A program made the translations under genes and the position numbers. A stretch of 64,000 bases of DNA from Amphiura filiformis (lineage: Eukaryota; Echinodermata; Ophiuroidea; Amphilepidida; Amphiuridae), in contig NC_092628.1 in assembly GCF_039555335.1 (NCBI RefSeq), positions 63,869,235 to 63,933,234 on the forward strand, read 5' to 3'. Numbering within the stretch: the first letter of the stretch is position 1; each line of letters opens with the position of its first letter. Below are positions 1 to 11,074 of the stretch, one piece after another. The notes under the pieces are model-generated. The model ran no database searches. It saw only the letters and a program-made list of their open reading frames with translations, and was not told the DNA's origin.

Positions 1-1070
1 ACCTTCTTCCTGGGTTAGCTCCTGAGGTGCAGCCAAATGGCATGGCATAACCAAGGGGTGACAGTGGTGACACCAGGAACTTTACCTGAGGGGTAGTGAA
101 TTTTAGGGCGATATTTTAATTTTGTTACTCTTTGCCAAAAATCATTACATTAATATTAGTAACAACTGTCAAGGAGGTTTTCTGATCATTTTAAGCCAAA
201 ATAATGAGGTAAAATGAAAGAAGACAACTTGGGCGCTTAACTGTGGAGCTCTATGGGGGAATTGGTGAATAAAATGAGGGATCCTGTTAATCAAAACTCT
301 TAAAGTTGACCGTAATTAAGCACTTGGTATTTTCACCATTGGGTATTATAGTTGTGCAAAATGTCTTTGTGAGCAAATCACCCTGGCAAATCACACGTTA
401 TTGGTTTAAATACAAATAAATGGCGGCATTTATATAGCACCTTTAGCTACAGTTTTACAATTGCATATTTACATTATTCCGCTGCCACTAGGATTTTTCA
501 CACCATTTGGAGGCCAACAATATACAGCATCAACATGGCTACCCCTAATGGGGTAGGCAGTGGGGATGGGGTGGGGGTTGCAGAGCATAAGGCAGAGTGC
601 CCTCTGATAAAAATATCAAAAGAGAAAATCAGAAAAGCAAAGATAAAGAAAAGGAGAAAAAAATGAAAAGGGCCCAAAATTACTCTGCCCAGTCCAAAAT
701 GATGCACACCAGGAAAAGAAAATGTACTCCCCCAACCTACCAAACTAGTCCAGGCAGAGTTACAGGTACATGAAAGGTGACAATTCTTGTTCTTAGAAAT
801 GTTAATTCTTGGTGGTTAATGAATGACTGCTGATACATAATTTCACTTGAAATCTAACACAATGAAGCACAGACGCCAGGCTCATAACCAGCAGCCGGAA
901 CTCCGAGACCAAAAGCCTCCATTTAAATGTTGCAACCACTAGTAAATTTGCTTGACAAAGAAAGAAAAACCTAATATGATGAAAGAGAGAAAGGGAGACA
1001 AGAAAGCAAAAAAGAAAGGAAAAGAGAGGACAAAGAAGAAAAGGAATATAAAGGCACAAAGGAAATAAAG
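1..1070. other. Non-coding stretch
   Basis: Apart from the SINE fragment at 421-500, I see no exon or RNA gene. Purine-rich low-complexity sequence begins near 600 and continues, A/G-rich, to about 1,070. The ORFs in it are antisense readings of this low-complexity DNA. Confidence 0.6.
421..500 (-). repeat. SINE fragment (tail region)
   Basis: The stretch carries a 'ggcatttatatagcacctt' block followed by 'attccgctgccactaggat'. The second block recurs at 6247-6266 inside a better preserved tRNA-type SINE. I therefore read it as a short detached piece of the same SINE family. It has no promoter boxes of its own. Strand is inferred from the 6.2 kb copy. Confidence 0.4.
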
Positions 1071-1230
1071 GTGTAACCTTCATGTAAGCATCACAAAATT
1101 TGTATATCCCTAATCCTAACTTAACACTAACCCTAACATTTACCATAACCTTAAACCCAAATGCTAATTCAAACCCTAAACCCTAACTTTAAACCAAACT
1201 TTGTGATAATCGTTACATGAAGGTAGAACC
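1071..1230. mobile_element. Foldback MITE with degenerate telomere-like core
   Basis: The left end (aaccttcatgtaagcatcac) and right end (gtgataatcgttacatgaag) are inverted copies, so the whole segment can fold on itself. The loop between them, about 1113-1192, is a degenerate run of CCCTAA/CCTAAC-type words. An A/G-rich low-complexity tract (about 1233-1330) follows. There is no coding capacity. It is probably a non-autonomous DNA element that captured, or evolved, a telomere-like core. Confidence 0.6.
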
Positions 1231-1234
1231 GAAA

Positions 1235-4200
1235 TAAGTAAATAGAAAGGAAGAAACAAGAAAATTAAAAGGAAGGGAGAGAGTACTAAAAGTCAAAGAA
1301 AGAAAAGAAAAGAAAAGAAGGTAAAAAAAAAGAAGGTCCAAGTGATAATTTTCTTCAGAAAAGCACCCACACACAAAACTACCATGATATTTCCATGTTG
1401 CATATTATACTATACTTCACTTACTGTAAAACAAAGTTGCAACACAAAAGACTCTTGCTTCAAATTACTTATTCATAAGAAGCTGACGTTCATAAGCTAG
1501 GGTATATCCTGTGTCTATATTTGGAAATCTAATTTGCATATTCAGTTGATAACTCACTTTTCCTGTACACCACAGTAAGGGAAATTTGACATGCACAATT
1601 TACCCAAAATTTCATTCTTCATTCCAATCATTATTTTCTTACAATTATTACTAGCTTTGTGTTATATTTTGAAAAGGTTTGATGTTATATAGAACAAAAA
1701 TAGCCAGGTATTTTTTTTACCTGAGCGATTACTAATAATTGTGATCATTTTTTAAATATAATTGCCTTTTCATGGCCTCTTGAAATACTGATGATGTCAG
1801 AACATGTGTATGTTACTAGTTTGATCACATAATTATTTGAGGGAATTTAATTCTTAATTTTTACATAAATGAACTTGATAAATTCATAAATAGTTGCAAT
1901 TCATAAAATGATTATTTTGTAACTATAAATAATAAGAAACTGGTCAACATTAGGTGACTTATTTAAGTTCAAAAGTCCTGTGAAATATTTTCAACTGTGA
2001 AAATAAAAAGTTGTAATAGTCAAAGGAATTATGAACATGAAGCGGTACTTTGTATCAGTCTTGCAATCGTCTGCCAGTCTTGAAACACAGGTTATAACGT
2101 CTTGTTGTTAATTATGATCAATCTGGAACTGTCTGTTTTGTTGTAGTCTGCGATATTACTTGTGCAAGAAGAAATTATCTTGGAATTCTTATACTGATAT
2201 TGCTTAGTAAGTTGATAAGTTGGATATCGCATTTTGTCATGGACATAACTGCAATCATGTGAAAGTATTCACTCATGTGTCCAAGGTTTTTACCGAAGTT
2301 CTTGAACTGTTTTTATGTGACTAAACATTTCTAGGAATGATAGCGGGTTTCCTGTAGGATGGTGGCCTAAATTAGTTCATTTGGCAGAAAAATTGGGTTA
2401 TATTACAGAGCTGTGGTAAACCATTGACAAGGAATTACTTGCGTCATCAAGATTTTCACTGACACAGATAAAGGAATAATATTCTCTAGATATAACAGGT
2501 AGGTAACATTTTCTGTGATAAATCCTTTCAATGTAGTATTTGACCACTGCTTGAGTTTCGCTGATATGCTATCCTGTGGGCCAGTGGCATGCACAGCACA
2601 TTGAAAGGGGGCCAGGTTGTTCAGTTCCCCCGAATGGAGTCTGATTGGGAGTGTAAGGTGCGGACGTAGCCCAAGACCAAGCGAGCGGAATGACTGATTT
2701 CCCAGAATGACCAACAAAAGTGGGGGACTGTGTCCCCTGCCCCCTTTGCGCACACCACTGTTTTGGGCCTAGCGTGCAGATGAGTCTGTGAAACTTTGTC
2801 ACCAAAGTCTGTAAGATGGACTCAATACTGACTTCAACATGAATCCATGGCATTACCTGAGTCTGAAGTCTTACAAAGTGTCACAAATGTTGACCAGTTT
2901 AACAATAAAACTTGCAATTTGAGTTTGGGCCTATAAAAATGTGCCTGTTTAAAACCCAAGAACCAAAATAGCCCGAGAAGATGTTGCCTTATTTTGAGCA
3001 CTGTATTTGATCATATTGAGAACTGTAATTAATCTTTGGTATCACTTATAATTTCATTTCTTTTGTTCTGTCTTTTGTTTGTTCTTTAATTTTGATTTAA
3101 TTTTTGTTTTTCTTGCTTTGTTTATTTCTTACTTTATTGTGTTCCTTCATGTTCACTTTTTTGGCCAAGATATTGTTTATTATCAATTGCGCAAATTGGG
3201 TTCCCACAAGTTTGGTATATATTACTATTATTATTAATTATATACTCGGGAAAAAGGCAGTGGCATATCATCATCCAATAATTGATTGCAAAATTTAGAA
3301 AATCCCATAGGAAAATTGCCAAAAAATGGTTTGTGCACCCCCAATCAGACCCAGTGCCCCCCATCATGGTTGGTGCCCCCAATAAGATGACCCAAGCTAT
3401 GCCACTGGGAAAAGGATCGGGGGCTAGCAGGCGTGCTGTTTGGAATTTCTAATTATTGCACATCCCTAATGAGTCTACATAGTGTTTCTATGGCCTTCAT
3501 TTATGAATTTCATCTACTATGAGTAATGACATCAATAAAACTTTTGCATTATTTTTGCCCATCCTAGTAGGAGTATAAAGAGACAGCAGTCCAAAATTAC
3601 AGGTGAATAGGTACCGGTATAGCTAAGACTAAACACAAAACACATATCAATTTGTAAGCGCTCTTTAGCAATGTCATAGTTCATTGAATTTTCAACCGTA
3701 TGACAAAACAGGCGAAAATAGTAACTTTTTGCACAGGATTTGCAATTAAAAGGGAATTGGCCATTGCTCATTCTAGTGACGCTAGTATATGGACAATACA
3801 ACTTATATAAATGTGCTTTTTCATTTAATGACAACAGACATAAAATATTGTAAGGAACACTTGAGGTTTTAACTTTTAAAACCCAACATTTTGGTCAAAA
3901 AATGTGCTTGGATACCGGATAGGTAGTTTTCAACAGATTTTCCACATTCACCTTGCTATAACATTGAACTGTGTTATCTGTTGACCTGTGTGACGAATTG
4001 TGTTTTTAGGGGGAAGTGTTACCATAGCTTTCGTTTGATATAAAAAAAATTCTGATTGGATGAAGGGAACACTTGAGGTTTTGACAAAAACTACTCAAAG
4101 AGGCCCATTTTTCAACTAGAAGCTCCACAGCTCTTACATTGCTATGCACTCAACCGTGTAGTGTAATCAAAGAGTGTGTGGAGTCAATTCACTGCTTGCT

Positions 4201-4895
4201 TGAGAGCTCTTGGATGAAAATGTGTGCTCAGGTGTAACGAGGTGGAAACTGTGCACATGATGGTTTATAAGAGAATCATTTTTGTATAGAAACCATTCCA
4301 TATGAGATTCAGGTTGCTTGTAGTTGAGTACAGGATAGGAGTGGCATAGCTGGGACTTTTTCAGGGGTGGTAAGGGGGGGCAAGGCAACTTTCAAGGGGG
4401 GGCAAACTTTGACAAAAATGGTACAAAAAAGGCCTACATTTTTAGCGATCAGTATGGCCAACATCCCACAGGGTAAGACAGGGTGATAGTTTCCCCTCGA
4501 CCCCGTCCCCCTCGGCTACGCCACTGCATGATAGGGCCTGAGGATATGAGGATAATACTTCTTGTTTTATATTTTATTTCCCATTCGGTTTCCAAGGATA
4601 ACAGGTTGCAATTTAAACATAGCTTTAAACAGGATTAGAAATTAAGGAAGTTGACTTTTTTTGCCAAAAGCGTAGATTAACTTTGACCTTGTTGAAATTC
4701 CTATCAAATTCTATTAATATTGTGTAAAGGATATGAATTTTGAAAGATAAGCATGTGTATAAACAATGGTTGCTATGGTAACATGATACTTGTTCTTTTT
4801 CCAACAAAGAAAGCAATCAATATAATTTTATTTTCAATGTGCCAATTCAAGTTGCATTGTAAAATGTCTTATTTCACAGTTACTCATGAAAGAAC
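1235..4895. other. Non-coding stretch with scattered low-grade repeats
   Basis: No exon with good splice sites or a recognisable protein was found. The stretch contains A/G-rich and T-rich low-complexity DNA. It also has G- or C-run segments near 2590-2760, 3330-3410 and 4370-4530 that each lie beside 'gccactg'-type ends, a texture typical of decayed non-autonomous elements. Confidence 0.55.
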
Positions 4896-4990
4896 AAAAC
4901 TTGTGCAAAGTTATAAAACAATTGAAAAAACTTTTACATGTAATAAGTTCAATTTTACACAATTTAATATGGCATTAGTGATAAGGTTAG
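4896..4990 (+). repeat. Dispersed repeat, copy 1
   Basis: The block from 'acttgtgcaaagttataaaa' to 'tttaatatggca' is repeated almost exactly at 6039-6131 in the same orientation. The second copy differs by a small insertion after 'acatgtaat'. The two copies are about 1.1 kb apart on either side of the inverted-repeat element at 5.2-5.7 kb. Confidence 0.7.
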
Positions 4991-5159
4991 CAACCTTAGC
5001 ACAAATTCAATGCCAATCTGATGATCCTCCCTGGCATTAAGCCTTGTCAATATCCAGTTGGCATGATCCAACATCAACAGAATATTTAACATGCATTGCA
5101 AAAATGACAAAACTGATCTACCAAAAAACGATAGCTTCGGACTCTAGCCTCGAATGCGT

Positions 5160-5716
5160 AAAGTTCTATTCAGACTACACATCGCAGTGCGTTTTAATGC
5201 TATGATTCTTTTAAAACACCGCAGTATCGCGCGATGAAATTGTATATATTTCCACCGGTGTGTCCAGGATCTGTTCCTGCAGGGGGCTACTAGGGGCTTT
5301 CAGAGTTATGCTGGGGCTTAATGGCTAAAATCGCCAAAAAATGGCTGATTTTACATGATTTTTAACAAAGTGCGGTGGACTTCAACCACCAAAGCCCCCC
5401 GGACACGCCACTGATTTCAATTCCATCGCATGATGATGCGATTTTTTAAAAGCATTTTGGGTCTGCATCTCCTTTAATGGCCCATGGTCATTCTGCCGAC
5501 CTTGATTTTCCAGCAACCAATCCTAAACGTGCACGGCTGTGATATCACAGCATGATGCAATAAAGTTGAACAAAATCCAACTCCATTGCGGACCGAAATT
5601 TCCACCGCGCAGGCGCACAATGAGAATTTTCACCACCGAGCTCGTAAAAACCTGGTTCAGAGTTCAGTTTTTATAGCATCGCATCCCACTGAGATGTGGC
5701 GTCTGAATTTGACTTA
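5160..5716. mobile_element. Inverted-repeat element (MITE-like), diverged
   Basis: The left end contains 'attcagactacacatcgcag' and the right end, read in reverse complement, contains 'attcagacgccacatctcag', so the ends are diverged inverted repeats. The interior has several short 'catcgca / tgcgatg' words and a G-rich segment near 5262-5415 that looks like a second nested decayed element. No ORF of interest. Confidence 0.5.
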
Positions 5717-6038
5717 TGTATCTATAATTAGCCATTAATCCTTAGATCCTAAAATTTAATACAAACTAAGCCAAGCACACACCACTGGATTAATTAAAAT
5801 GATCAAACCGATTTCTCATAAATAATATCATAAATGCAATGTAGGCCCTAACGTGTTAAGAACAGTGTGAACAGAAACTGGGAGTCAAAATTGAAGACAT
5901 AGAATTGGTGAGGAAAGCCCATATTGATTATTATTTTCAGATTTTAAAATATTTTTTCAAAGATGGCCACCATGCTTACAGCTGCCAGGGCATATTTCAA
6001 GATGGTATCATGGTACAGTTAATGGTAATTATGCAATA

Positions 6039-6131
6039 AAACTTGTGCAAAGTTATAAAACAATTGAAAAAACTTTTACATGTAATATTTCCTGAAGTTC
6101 GATTTTACACCATTTAATATGGCAAAGTGAT
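6039..6131 (+). repeat. Dispersed repeat, copy 2
   Basis: This is the second copy of the block at 4896-4990, same orientation, with about 15 extra bases in the middle. Confidence 0.7.
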
Positions 6132-6239
6132 AAGATTTCTTGGATATATCACTTTTGTCTCTGCTTCTCCTGCTTCTGTTTCGTTGTTAAAAAAAATGTC
6201 GGTGATTTAATGTGCGCTACACCTAAGTACCAGCACACT

Positions 6240-6472
6240 TCAACAATTATTCCGCTGCCATTAGGATATATCAGAATCATTTCCACTTCCACAAGTTCGC
6301 AACTGATGCGCAGGTACTCTCAGCGACTTAGATAGTGATTACCCCCAACAGCTCCCCATTTTACACCTGGACTGGGTGGAGTGAAGCAATTGGGAATTAA
6401 GCCATCTTGCTTAAGGACGCAACACACTGGCCGTGGTGGGGCTCAAACCCGCAACCTTTCGATTATGTTTAC
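6240..6472 (-). mobile_element. tRNA-derived SINE
   Basis: Read on the minus strand, the element opens with a pol III B-box-like stretch (ggttgcgggtttgagcccc). It continues with a body carrying 'gtccttaagcaagatggctt' and 'actccacccagtccaggtgt', and ends toward 'cctaatggcagcgga'. This body is the type seen in widespread metazoan CORE/Deu-like SINEs. A related copy lies at 37.2-37.4 kb. It has no coding capacity. The family name is from memory of SINE anatomy, not from a search. Confidence 0.65.
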
Positions 6473-6474
6473 TT

Positions 6475-9000
6475 GTTCCTACTTTGTACTAAAAAAAATG
6501 AAGGGTATACTTCAAAAAAAGGTATGAAACTTCTTTTTTTTCAAACTTTCTTTTTATTGTTTTAATCTTTTTTTTCTTCATAACAAATAACAATAAACTG
6601 AAACTACAGAAACCAAATCCACTCCAAAACTTTAGTTTTGATTTCAAGTGTTAAAATTTTTTTATATACAGGTCAATTCATAGTTCCAGTAGCAAGTGCA
6701 AAAAGTGAAGTACGGAAGATTTGAATTGTCACTGTGGAGCCTTTTGTGGTGCTTATTAAAATTATAAATGAAAGTTACATATGGAAATTGACATGCATAA
6801 ACATTCAAATGTCAGTGTATCTGTATCAAAATGATCACAATCCTAAATTGGAGGGTGTAGAAGGAAGAAGCATAGGTGTAGATCCCGAATTTATTCCACT
6901 TTTGTACCATATTTCACCAGGTGGGCTTCAATATGGCAAATATTTTTGCACGAAGGTGCTGGATTAGACTTTTTTTCCAACCCATCCCCCATGTCAAAAA
7001 GAAATCTACGCTGCTGGGAAGAAGGCATTATTGTATTCAGACATTTGATGATAGTTATACAGGTGCATTAAAAAGGGGTGCTTGGATAGTTATCTCTTGA
7101 AAAATATATAGGGGGTGATTATAAGGAGAGGACACAAATTAAAGCCATATTATAACATTTGCTGAGGAAGACGCCCTCACTGAATTTTTAAAATTCCTTT
7201 TTTTACACGATTAAATTATACTTTATTAAACCAATATACCCTGCAAAAATCAAGACTTAAGTGCTGTAGTTTTGTCAAAATCCGTGATTTTGAATTAAAG
7301 GCTGATTCAGCGCTTTATTATTACGATGGAATTATTAGTCGAACACATACACGATGTTCATAACACACAGTGCGTCACGGCGTGCAGGACGGTGATATAT
7401 ACACAACAAAGGGTCGTACCACAACATGACCGAAGGAGTGGTACGTATTGGTGACATGTGCGCTGGTAGTAAATTCCAATTTTCTTTGCTTTGCCGTAGT
7501 TGTTCGCTCAAAAATAAAAGGGATCTATCTGACAGTAAAACTAACATTTTATGGCAAAGAAATGCTAATCTATTTTGTTTGAAAATGTTATAATATTGCA
7601 TTAAGTTGAGCGGGTACTTTAAGTGATAGGATATGCTGGTTACATCACAAGGACAGACACTAAAGGAGTCCACCCAATGATTCTACTGAACATACACTGG
7701 TCTGAGTTCCAAAGGACTGTAATTCCTGGGTCCCTGGATACTAAATAGCCAGTCAGGAGACAGGTAATTTCCTGTGGGGAAATTTATTAAAATCATTATC
7801 CTATTGTTTCATTTATAGTCAAGTGTCAAATATATGCAATGATGCTCATATTTTATGGTGATCAAGTTCTCAAGACATTTATGCTGATCTTGATATTATA
7901 CAGAACTAGGTTGCCAATGCAATTTGGAAGAGAGCAAAAATCCTTTCTCTTACTGAGATCCATTTCATAATACTCTTAGTCTGAAATCTTTTAAACGGAG
8001 TCTATTAATTGTGTGATGCTTCAGAAATAGGTTACATGGTCATTCAGATTATACAAACCTATTTGTTTTCTTGCCCTTTATAGGCAAAAAAATAATAATA
8101 ATGCTGACATTGCAACCTGGGTTAAATGCAAAAATGTTCTTGATTTTCTGGGGGAAATTTATGTCTATTTTCTGGCTGTATCCAGGACTTTTTGTATGGG
8201 GTGTGGATTTGTTCATGATTTGCGACATATTTATTTTTGGCCTAATTTTGCTATTTTTTTAGAGACAAAGCAGACCATTTGTCAATTTATTAGGGGTGCA
8301 TTGCCCGGGTGCATTGCACCCCCTGGCTGGCTTTGGGTCAGCTATTCTTTATTAGAATGTGCTAATAGTGCCTCTCATTAATATTTACAAGAAATTAATC
8401 CCAGGCCCATAGCCAGGATTTATATGGGAGTACCTGCATGGTATACAAATTTGAATTTTATCAGCTTTCAGTAGAGGCATAACCAAATGGCAGGGGTATC
8501 CTTTTCCGATTATATCCAAAGATAAAGTAGCAGTAGATAGTCCAGATGTATCCCCCAAACACACACACCCCCACCCCATCCACACACACACTCTACACAT
8601 CAATGGCATACTAGCTAAAATTGGAAATTGCAAAGTCATTCTACAGCTGTTGCTTCCCCCTGACATACTCCGTAATGACTTATATCATGGAACAATGCAT
8701 ATACTGGTACTATATTCCTTGTGAAAATACTGTTCATATTTTTATTTTAGGGTCAGGTTTGGTTTGGTTTTCACTACTAGTATTTGATTGATACAGACTT
8801 GCAGCTAAAGGGTATTTGTGACAAGATCTGATCCAATCAGGCTAAAGTCTGCTATAATGAAACTGAGATATAGGCAAAAAGATAACAGAAAAAACTGACA
8901 ATCAAAAACATAAGAAAATGGACATATAAAAGGTTCATAACTTTGTATTCTAGAGATTTTGGTTGGGAATCAACATCAGTAAAGTGTAGGTACTGAGCAG
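6475..9000. other. Non-coding stretch
   Basis: I see no convincing exon or RNA. The short ORFs here have no family resemblance and no splice context. Around 8515-8600 is a CA/CCCA-rich simple tract. Confidence 0.5.
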
Positions 9001-9007
9001 GTTAGTA
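9000..9007 (+). repeat. Target-site duplication, left, of FB1
   Basis: GGTTAGTA, matched exactly by 10242-10249 at the other end of the foldback element. Confidence 0.75.
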
Positions 9008-10241
9008 GGCGAGTACCCGCTAGTCCGAAGGACCGCTAGTCCGAAGGTTCGCTAGTCCGAAGGTTCGCTAGTCCGAACACGTATTTCAATGGAGGAGGTG
9101 ACGGTCGCTAGTCCGAATTTGCAAAAAGGTTCGCTAGTCCGAAAGTTCGCTAGTCCGAAGGTTCGCTAGTCCGAAGGTTCGCTAGTCCGAATTTATTTAA
9201 TGGTTCGCTAGTCCGAATTGTTAATCAGGTTCGCTAATCCGAATCAAAAATAGGTGCTCTAGTCCGAATTTTAAATAAGGTCCGCTAGTCCGAATTTTAT
9301 ATAAGGTTCGCTAGTCCGAATGATAAATAAGGCCCGCTAGTCCTAATTCTAAATAAGGTCCGCTAGTCCGAATTTTCTTTAAAGAACCTGATCAGCGTAA
9401 CCATACACCGGTCTCAAAATTTATTGGAGGTCTTTGATCAATTATAGCGTGTTACCTGATAGGTGCACACAGGTTCACAACATTGTTCATGTTTTGCATA
9501 ATTGTTTCTTTAAAAGTAATGATGGCAAGTACATAAAAGTATACATTTTCAGAAAGGAAACAATGCAAGTAACCCAATAAGTTTCCAAATCGATGAAAAC
9601 TGTATATTTATGTTCTAAAGACACAAAAAGTATACATGGTATAAATGCTGCCATTTTTCTAAAGTATTTGAATATTTATTCCTTTTAAAAATTACTGATG
9701 TAGGTTTTGCAGAATGAATCAAATATACACCATCGCCTCAATGGTAATGGAAATAATTCAAAACAACAACGAGAGCTAGGCCTATTATGAATGTCTAAAA
9801 TACAAACTTTTCTATTCATTTTTATTTCTTCATTGATTACTTTCTCTATAAATCCTTCTTCCTTTAATTCTTTCTTTCTTTCTTTCTTTCTTTCTTAAAT
9901 TCGGACAAGCGGACCTTATTTAAAATTCGGACTAGCGAACCTTATTTATAATTCGGACTAGCGAACCCTAAATCAAATTCGAATTAGCGGACATGATTTT
10001 AAATTCGGACTAGCGAACCTGATATATAATTCGGACTAGCGAGCCTTATTTAAAATTCGGACTAGCGAACCTTGTTAAAAATTCGGACTAGCGGACCTTA
10101 TTTAGACTTCGGACTAGAGAACCTTCGGACTAGAGAACCTTCGGACTAGCGAACCTTCGGACTAGCGAACCTTCGGACTAGCGAACCTTCGGACTAGCGA
10201 ACCTTCGGACTGGCGGGCCTTCGGACTAGCGGGCTGTAACC
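9008..10241. mobile_element. Foldback element FB1, word 'GGTTCGCTAGTCCGAA'
   Basis: The left arm (about 9017-9375) is a run of imperfect tandem copies of GGTTCGCTAGTCCGAA. Some are back to back and some separated by 5-12 AT-rich bases. The right arm (about 9897-10231) is the same word in reverse complement. The core between them (about 9376-9896) is unique AT-rich DNA with a TTTC microsatellite at 9868-9895. The element is flanked by the 8-bp direct repeat GGTTAGTA (9000-9007 and 10242-10249). No ORF for a transposase is visible, so it is presumably mobilised in trans. The design recalls Drosophila FB elements, whose long inverted arms are made of short tandem repeats. Confidence 0.85.
9868..9895 (+). 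repeat. TTTC microsatellite
   Basis: About seven TTTC units lie at the junction between the FB1 core and its right arm. Confidence 0.85.
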
Positions 10242-10249
10242 GGTTAGTA
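10242..10249 (+). repeat. Target-site duplication, right, of FB1
   Basis: GGTTAGTA, matched exactly by 9000-9007. Confidence 0.75.
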
Positions 10250-11046
10250 ATGGTAGTAACTCAATTTTCAACATTTTTACTTTGGCCTGAGTGGATCAGT
10301 TCAGGTCACATTTACACTAAGTACAGTACTTTACACTCAATATTCCTTGGTGGCAGTTTTAGATATCTTTAGTCAAATCACAATATATGAGTCACAGCAT
10401 TCACATATTTACTCACTCAGCCCATTGCATTATAATACTTAACAAGTAGTGATTTGATTTGGATGTGCAAAGATCCCTGCTCTAATAGTCTTTGCAAAAT
10501 TTGATCAAAACTATGACATCAAACAGAATGTTAAAGAACATTTCAAATTATGGTATAATGACAAGGCAAAACTGTCAAATTTGTATGATTTTTATAATCT
10601 GGCAATATCCATATGAAATAGAATACAAAGACCACAGTTTTTGTGTAACATGAAGACTAGCTTATGTAACTGAAATTTGCAATCAGACAATCAATAAAAT
10701 ACAAATATTATGATTTAAGCAATTAAAAATGTAAATTATCAATCTTTAATAATTAAGGAAGTTGTAAAGTCCTATTGAACCCACAGCTAACACAGTGCAG
10801 TAGACATATCGTTAAGGGGGAAACTGTTGTTGAAGGGGAAGCATTCATTAGCATGCCAGTTCACAAGTTCCTTGAAGGTCTAACTACTGTCACATTGTTC
10901 TATCTCTACACAGGTTTGGCTTGCTGTAATTCTACCTAATGGCTGGTGATTAGGATTATTAACCAGTGTTTACAGCAGCATTACAGCAACAGCGGATTGG
11001 GTATACTTTCGATGGTGTGTTGCCAACTAAAGAGAGCTGAAGAGAC

Positions 11047-11074
11047 ATGTTGTCAACAATGACTTCACGACAAG
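11047..11074 (+). CDS. Exon 1 (start exon) of the SH2 adaptor
   Basis: The exon encodes MLSTMTSRQ and ends one base into a codon before the donor GTGGGT. That phase is what exon 2 needs, giving ...RQ-A-MSW. An ATG at 11059 or at 15451 could also serve as the start. The upstream 5' leader is probably within about 10790-11046, but no promoter element is evident. Confidence 0.5.

Noticed and set aside
9008..10241. CRISPR-like array of regular 16-bp repeats
   Set aside because: Repeats face in both directions, spacers are absent or very short and AT-rich, and the surrounding DNA is plainly eukaryotic with spliced exons.
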